From positions 1-8,015 of the forward strand of contig CAYSXZ010000048.1 in the NCBI GenBank assembly GCA_964435235.1: a stretch of 8,015 bases of DNA, in the 5' to 3' direction. This DNA comes from JAVZJR01 sp964435235. GTDB lineage: Archaea > Micrarchaeota > Micrarchaeia > Anstonellales > Bilamarchaeaceae. Under the pieces are notes generated by a model. It worked only from the letters and a program-made list of their open reading frames with translations, was not told the origin of the DNA and did no database searches. Both the position numbers and the translations under genes were made by a program. Positions 5,464 through 8,015 of this stretch are shown here, in pieces; the stretch's first letter is position 1, and the number at the start of each line of letters is the position of its first letter.

Positions 5464-5576
5464 GGGCCCGTAGCTCAGCTGGTTAGAGCGACGGTCTTAT
5501 ACGGCCCGCTCTAATACATAATAGATATCAAGCCTAAGACAGCCGTAGGTCCGGAGTTCGAATCTCCGCGGGCCCA
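5464..5576 (+). tRNA. tRNA-Ile (anticodon UAU), interrupted by a 39-nt intron
   Basis: The full cloverleaf can be folded by eye: acceptor GGGCCCG (5464-5470) with CGGGCCC (5569-5575), D stem GCTC/GAGC (5473-5476/5486-5489), anticodon stem ACGGT (5491-5495) with GCCGT (5542-5546, one G-U pair), a 5-nt variable loop and T arm CGGAG-TTCGAAT-CTCCG (5552-5568). The discriminator is A5576 and CCA is not encoded. Removing the intron gives a 74-nt tRNA with loop CUUAUAA, hence anticodon UAU at 5498-5500, decoding AUA isoleucine. The GGGCCCG acceptor and A discriminator suit archaeal tRNA-Ile. A T-run follows directly (5577-5581). Confidence 0.93.
5502..5540 (+). other. archaeal tRNA intron at position 37/38 with canonical bulge-helix-bulge
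   Basis: The splice site forms the standard archaeal endonuclease motif. Loop bases CUUA (5496-5499) pair with intron bases UAAG (5535-5538) as the 4-bp central helix. The 3-nt bulges are UAC (5500-5502) on the 5' side and ACA (5539-5541) on the 3' side. GGC (5503-5505) pairs with GCC (5532-5534) as the inner helix, and the anticodon stem is the outer helix. Cutting after the second base of each bulge gives exactly 5502-5540. There is no room for an endonuclease gene. Confidence 0.9.
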
Positions 5577-5581
5577 TTTTT
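5577..5581 (+). terminator. T-run terminator of tRNA-Ile
   Basis: Five Ts follow the discriminator base immediately. This is the usual archaeal tRNA 3' end and also implies CCA addition after transcription. Confidence 0.5.
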
Positions 5582-5627
5582 GTAGGGTCGTGGGGTGGGT
5601 TGTGAGTCCTGAGTCTCCCATGAAAAG

Positions 5628-5636
5628 ATATTTAAA
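5628..5636 (+). promoter_or_regulatory. candidate TATA box for the HEAT-like gene (leaderless start)
   Basis: ATATTTAAA is centred about 28 bases before the ATG at 5660, which places the transcript start at or within a few bases of the start codon. No Shine-Dalgarno precedes that ATG, consistent with a leaderless mRNA. Confidence 0.5.
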
Positions 5637-5659
5637 CACTTTTATACACTAATACTTAC

Positions 5660-6043
5660 ATGAAACTGAAGTTCTTAGAAAATATGATAAATTCATACAA
5701 GAAAGAAAAGGTAAAAAAATTCTATCACAAACTTCTAGAGGGGGATCCAGAAGACATTTCTTCCAATATAGAAAAATTAGGGAAAATAAATCATCCGTTG
5801 GTGTTGTATGCTTCTGTTATGCTTTTAACACACAAATATCCTGAGGTTAGAGAATGGGCGATAGATGAGATAGGAAGCAGAAAGGAGCTTATGAAGAATC
5901 CTAAAATTAGAAAAGAGGTTTATGAAAAACTCATAGAATTTCTGAATTCGAAAGAGGATTATGTAAGTGAAGCAGCAATGAAAGTCTTTGAAACATTAAG
6001 CGATGGGTCTCTCGGAGAATCCAAAATCCGAAAAGTTAAATAA
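5660..6043 (+). CDS. small HEAT-like helical protein, function unknown
   Basis: A 127-aa protein that I cannot assign to a named family. It is predicted to be all-helical: a Lys-rich N-terminus (1-27), then helices at about 31-43, 45-59, 61-74, 81-97 and 99-115. The last four repeat the spacing and hydrophobic pattern of HEAT/ARM-type pairs, for example YPEVREWAIDEIG and EDYVSEAAMKVFETL. Such repeats usually bind other proteins. There is no signal peptide, membrane segment or catalytic motif, and the C-terminus is basic (KIRKVK). The next gene starts 21 bases downstream on the same strand, so the two may act together. The AT-rich composition differs from the housekeeping genes to the left. 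Start choice: first ATG, with a TATA box at leaderless distance. Confidence 0.78.
   Translation: MKLKFLENMINSYKKEKVKKFYHKLLEGDPEDISSNIEKLGKINHPLVLYASVMLLTHKYPEVREWAIDEIGSRKELMKNPKIRKEVYEKLIEFLNSKEDYVSEAAMKVFETLSDGSLGESKIRKVK
6036..6043 (+). promoter_or_regulatory. possible internal TATA box for the 639-aa gene
   Basis: TTAAATAA spans the stop codon of the HEAT-like gene and lies about 26 bases before the ATG at 6065, which itself lacks a Shine-Dalgarno. This would allow separate leaderless transcription of the second gene. The area is AT-rich, so a chance match is likely enough. Confidence 0.3.
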
Positions 6044-6064
6044 TCGTGGCTTCCAAAAATATTT

Positions 6065-7984
6065 ATGAATAATAAGACAGTAGTAACTCAGAAAATTATT
6101 ACAGAATATGGGCCGCCAAAGATAAAATCTATACCAAAAAAAATCCCTTCGGCAGAAAAAGAGAAACCAAAAACAGAAGAGCAAGAAGTAAAGAAAAAGG
6201 TTTCAAAACTGAAAGAAGACGTTGAAGATTGGTACAAGACGCTAGAAGAAATGCGCCAGAAGTATTTTACGACCAAGGACCAAGGGCTTAATAAGCAACT
6301 CAGTGAGCTTAAAAATGAGGATGCTATTTTTTTATTATTTAGAATGGGAGATGGCCCGGCTAAAGGTGTGCTGGATCTGCTTGATTTTGGGGAGAAGATA
6401 GTTAAAAAAACATCCGTTCTTCACAATGAAATAATAGAAAAAGACCTTCTTACTAGCTTTGTTGGAAACGAAGATTATCTTTATACATTTGTTCTTTATG
6501 GAAATTCCCTTGCAGCTATAGTAGAAACTGTTAATGAGAAACTTTACAGAAAAAAACCAAGTACTAAAGAATTTCATGCTGCAATTAAAGAATGGATTGA
6601 TAAATGGAAAGAGGAAGAGCTAGTAAAAAAAGGACCAACAATTTCTACATTGAAGGGGCCGATGCCGTCCGAAGCCGAACAACTCGAATTCTTTCGCCAA
6701 TTAAAAAATAAACCGCCATTAAAAGAAGAACCTTCCAAAAAGGAAAGGCTTGAAAGCCTAGAACAGCTTATCTATCTCATCCCATTTGTAGGCCCGACTT
6801 ATTCTATAATAACAGATACAAAAAGCCTCAAAGAGGTGTACAAAAACAGAAATGCTTTAAAGGAAGAAATAAAGAAAAAGGAGGAGTATCTTAAGAAAAA
6901 TAGTAAGCGCCTTACGTCAGAAGAAAGAAGCTGGATAGAGGAGAACATAAACTATCTGAAGGAAGCCCTTAACAATTGGGGGGTGGCCAAGGGTTGGGGG
7001 GTATTGGCACTCGATATCGCTTTTCTTGGGTTGGATGCTGTTTTTATAGGTAGTTTTTTAGTAAAAAGCAGCGCCCGTCTAACTGGTAGGGACGCGCTTG
7101 CACTGATAAAAAAAGAAGCAGCCGCAGGCAAGATGGTGACAAGCGTAGAGAAGGATCTGTTTGTAAAAGCGATGAAAGAATTAACACCTGCTGAAAAGGA
7201 ACATATTCTTAAACTTGCAAAAGAAAAAGGCAGTATGGGAAAGGTCTTCGAAGAAATGGCAAGGAATGCAGGAGAGAAAGAGATAACTGTTAGTATAATG
7301 AAGGATTATCTTAAGATGCATCCGATTTCGAAAGTAAGTAAATTTAAAAAAATAAAGAGTGCATTAAGCGAATTTCTGGCCCTTGAAGACGGATTAGGTA
7401 TCCTCTCAAAGAATAAATTCAGAAGTAAGGTGATAGCTACATTCTATAAAGATCTATTGCGTACCATAGACTTTAAGACTATGGATAAACTTTCGGACAT
7501 TGTGAGGAGTGCAAAACTAAACCCTCAAGAGGAAAGGTATGCGATTCATACGATAATAAACTCTGCCTTATGTTTCGACAGCAAACCCACTGTAGCTCTT
7601 CTGAATGCACTAAAAGATGGAAAGATAACTTGGAAGGAATTAATAAATAAAATAATCGCTAAGGAAAAGGAACTCGCCGGCAAACCATTGCTTAATGGAG
7701 AGAGTAGTATCGGCAAGGCGTCTAGAGAAGTTCTTAAAGAGATTTTACCAGAATACAAGTCTGCCTATCAAAGAGCGCCGTTTGATCACTGGATAAAGCT
7801 TGGCCTTTTCATGATAGGAGGGCATGTTGGTTTCACTGCTTTAGGGAATTATCTACGAGCAAGAGAGGAGAAAGAAAAGAAAGAAGTTGAGAAAGAACTT
7901 AATAACCTGACTAACTCAGAGACAACTGAATCTATAATTGAGATGTTTACTATATCTCAGATGCTCATGGGTGAGAGAATCTAA
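6065..7984 (+). CDS. large helical Lys/Glu-rich protein with three hydrophobic segments, function unknown
   Basis: A 639-aa protein of no family I recognise. Residues 1-50 are Lys/Glu/Pro-rich and probably disordered, followed by a helical region to about 225. The first hydrophobic segment is LEQLIYLIPFVGPTYSIIT (232-250). A charged helical hairpin (about 257-300) leads to the second, WGVLALDIAFLGLDAVFIG (311-329), which holds Asp at 317 and 324. A long helical, Lys-rich region (334-570) is followed by a third segment, IKLGLFMIGGHVGFTALGNYL (577-597), with a His in it, and a charged coiled-coil-like stretch (600-617). There is no signal peptide. The PFVGPTY and LGLDxxxxG pair loosely recalls the hydrophobic pre-toxin regions of secreted polymorphic toxins, but no toxin domain is visible. 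A membrane-associated or structural role is equally possible. It starts at the first ATG; the next in-frame ATG is about 60 codons in. Confidence 0.8.
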   Translation: MNNKTVVTQKIITEYGPPKIKSIPKKIPSAEKEKPKTEEQEVKKKVSKLKEDVEDWYKTLEEMRQKYFTTKDQGLNKQLSELKNEDAIFLLFRMGDGPAKGVLDLLDFGEKIVKKTSVLHNEIIEKDLLTSFVGNEDYLYTFVLYGNSLAAIVETVNEKLYRKKPSTKEFHAAIKEWIDKWKEEELVKKGPTISTLKGPMPSEAEQLEFFRQLKNKPPLKEEPSKKERLESLEQLIYLIPFVGPTYSIITDTKSLKEVYKNRNALKEEIKKKEEYLKKNSKRLTSEERSWIEENINYLKEALNNWGVAKGWGVLALDIAFLGLDAVFIGSFLVKSSARLTGRDALALIKKEAAAGKMVTSVEKDLFVKAMKELTPAEKEHILKLAKEKGSMGKVFEEMARNAGEKEITVSIMKDYLKMHPISKVSKFKKIKSALSEFLALEDGLGILSKNKFRSKVIATFYKDLLRTIDFKTMDKLSDIVRSAKLNPQEERYAIHTIINSALCFDSKPTVALLNALKDGKITWKELINKIIAKEKELAGKPLLNGESSIGKASREVLKEILPEYKSAYQRAPFDHWIKLGLFMIGGHVGFTALGNYLRAREEKEKKEVEKELNNLTNSETTESIIEMFTISQMLMGERI

Positions 7985-8015
7985 TTATAAATATTTTAGA
8001 ATATATTTATTATAT
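7985..8015 (+). other. AT-rich sequence at the right edge
   Basis: The 31 bases after the last stop are almost pure A/T, with a TTATAAATATTTT run near the start. This could hold the T-rich terminator of the preceding gene or the TATA box of a gene outside the window; they cannot be separated here. Confidence 0.3.

Noticed and set aside
5585..5599. G-quadruplex in the G-rich spacer after the tRNA
   Set aside because: Only three runs of three or more Gs are present; a fourth is missing.
1..8015. CRISPR array, insertion sequence ends or long repeats
   Set aside because: No regularly spaced repeat units, no transposase with catalytic residues and no terminal inverted repeats were seen on either strand.

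Overview
The window is archaeal. It carries ribosomal proteins found only in archaea and eukaryotes (L7Ae, S28e, L24e) in the usual archaeal order ahead of ndk. It also has an intron-containing tRNA gene with a textbook bulge-helix-bulge splice site, TATA-like promoters at about -26, and a mix of Shine-Dalgarno-led and apparently leaderless genes. The very short spacers, the tRNA-Ile with a UAU anticodon and the large uncharacterised Lys/Glu-rich protein would fit a small-genome lineage (DPANN-like). That placement is inference; no single gene here settles the phylum.

Layout. (1) 1-461, plus strand: a short run of tiny overlapping ORFs. These are the tail of an upstream frame, an 8-codon ORF behind the best Shine-Dalgarno in the window, a 68-aa helix-turn-helix protein with a Hin-like GRP arm, and a 68-aa basic protein of unknown function. 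(2) 462-575: spacer with a direct repeat and a weak TATA box, leading into asnS (576-1868, asparaginyl-tRNA synthetase). (3) 1869-2010: spacer between convergent genes, with an inverted repeat, a T-tract for the leftward operon and a 12-bp palindrome. (4) 2011-3268, minus strand: rpl7ae-rps28e-rpl24e-ndk, tightly packed, with its own candidate promoter upstream. (5) 3347-5409, minus strand: folD and folC, joined by an ATGA stop/start overlap, probably one folate/C1 operon. (6) 5410-5463: a 54-bp divergent spacer in which one AT-rich box lies at the right distance to serve both folD (leftward) and the tRNA (rightward). (7) 5464-5576: tRNA-Ile(UAU) with a 39-nt intron. (8) 5577-8015: two AT-rich plus-strand genes of unknown function, a 127-aa HEAT-like helical protein and a 639-aa, mostly helical protein with three hydrophobic segments, followed by AT-rich sequence.

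How the genes fit together. Most of the window is translation and growth housekeeping: tRNA charging (asnS), ribosome/RNP proteins, NTP balance (ndk), AUA decoding (tRNA-Ile) and folate one-carbon supply (folD/folC). The unexplained parts are the two ends: the small HTH cassette on the left, and the orphan gene pair immediately downstream of the tRNA on the right. The right-hand pair is the best candidate for something undescribed, but the sequence alone does not give its function.
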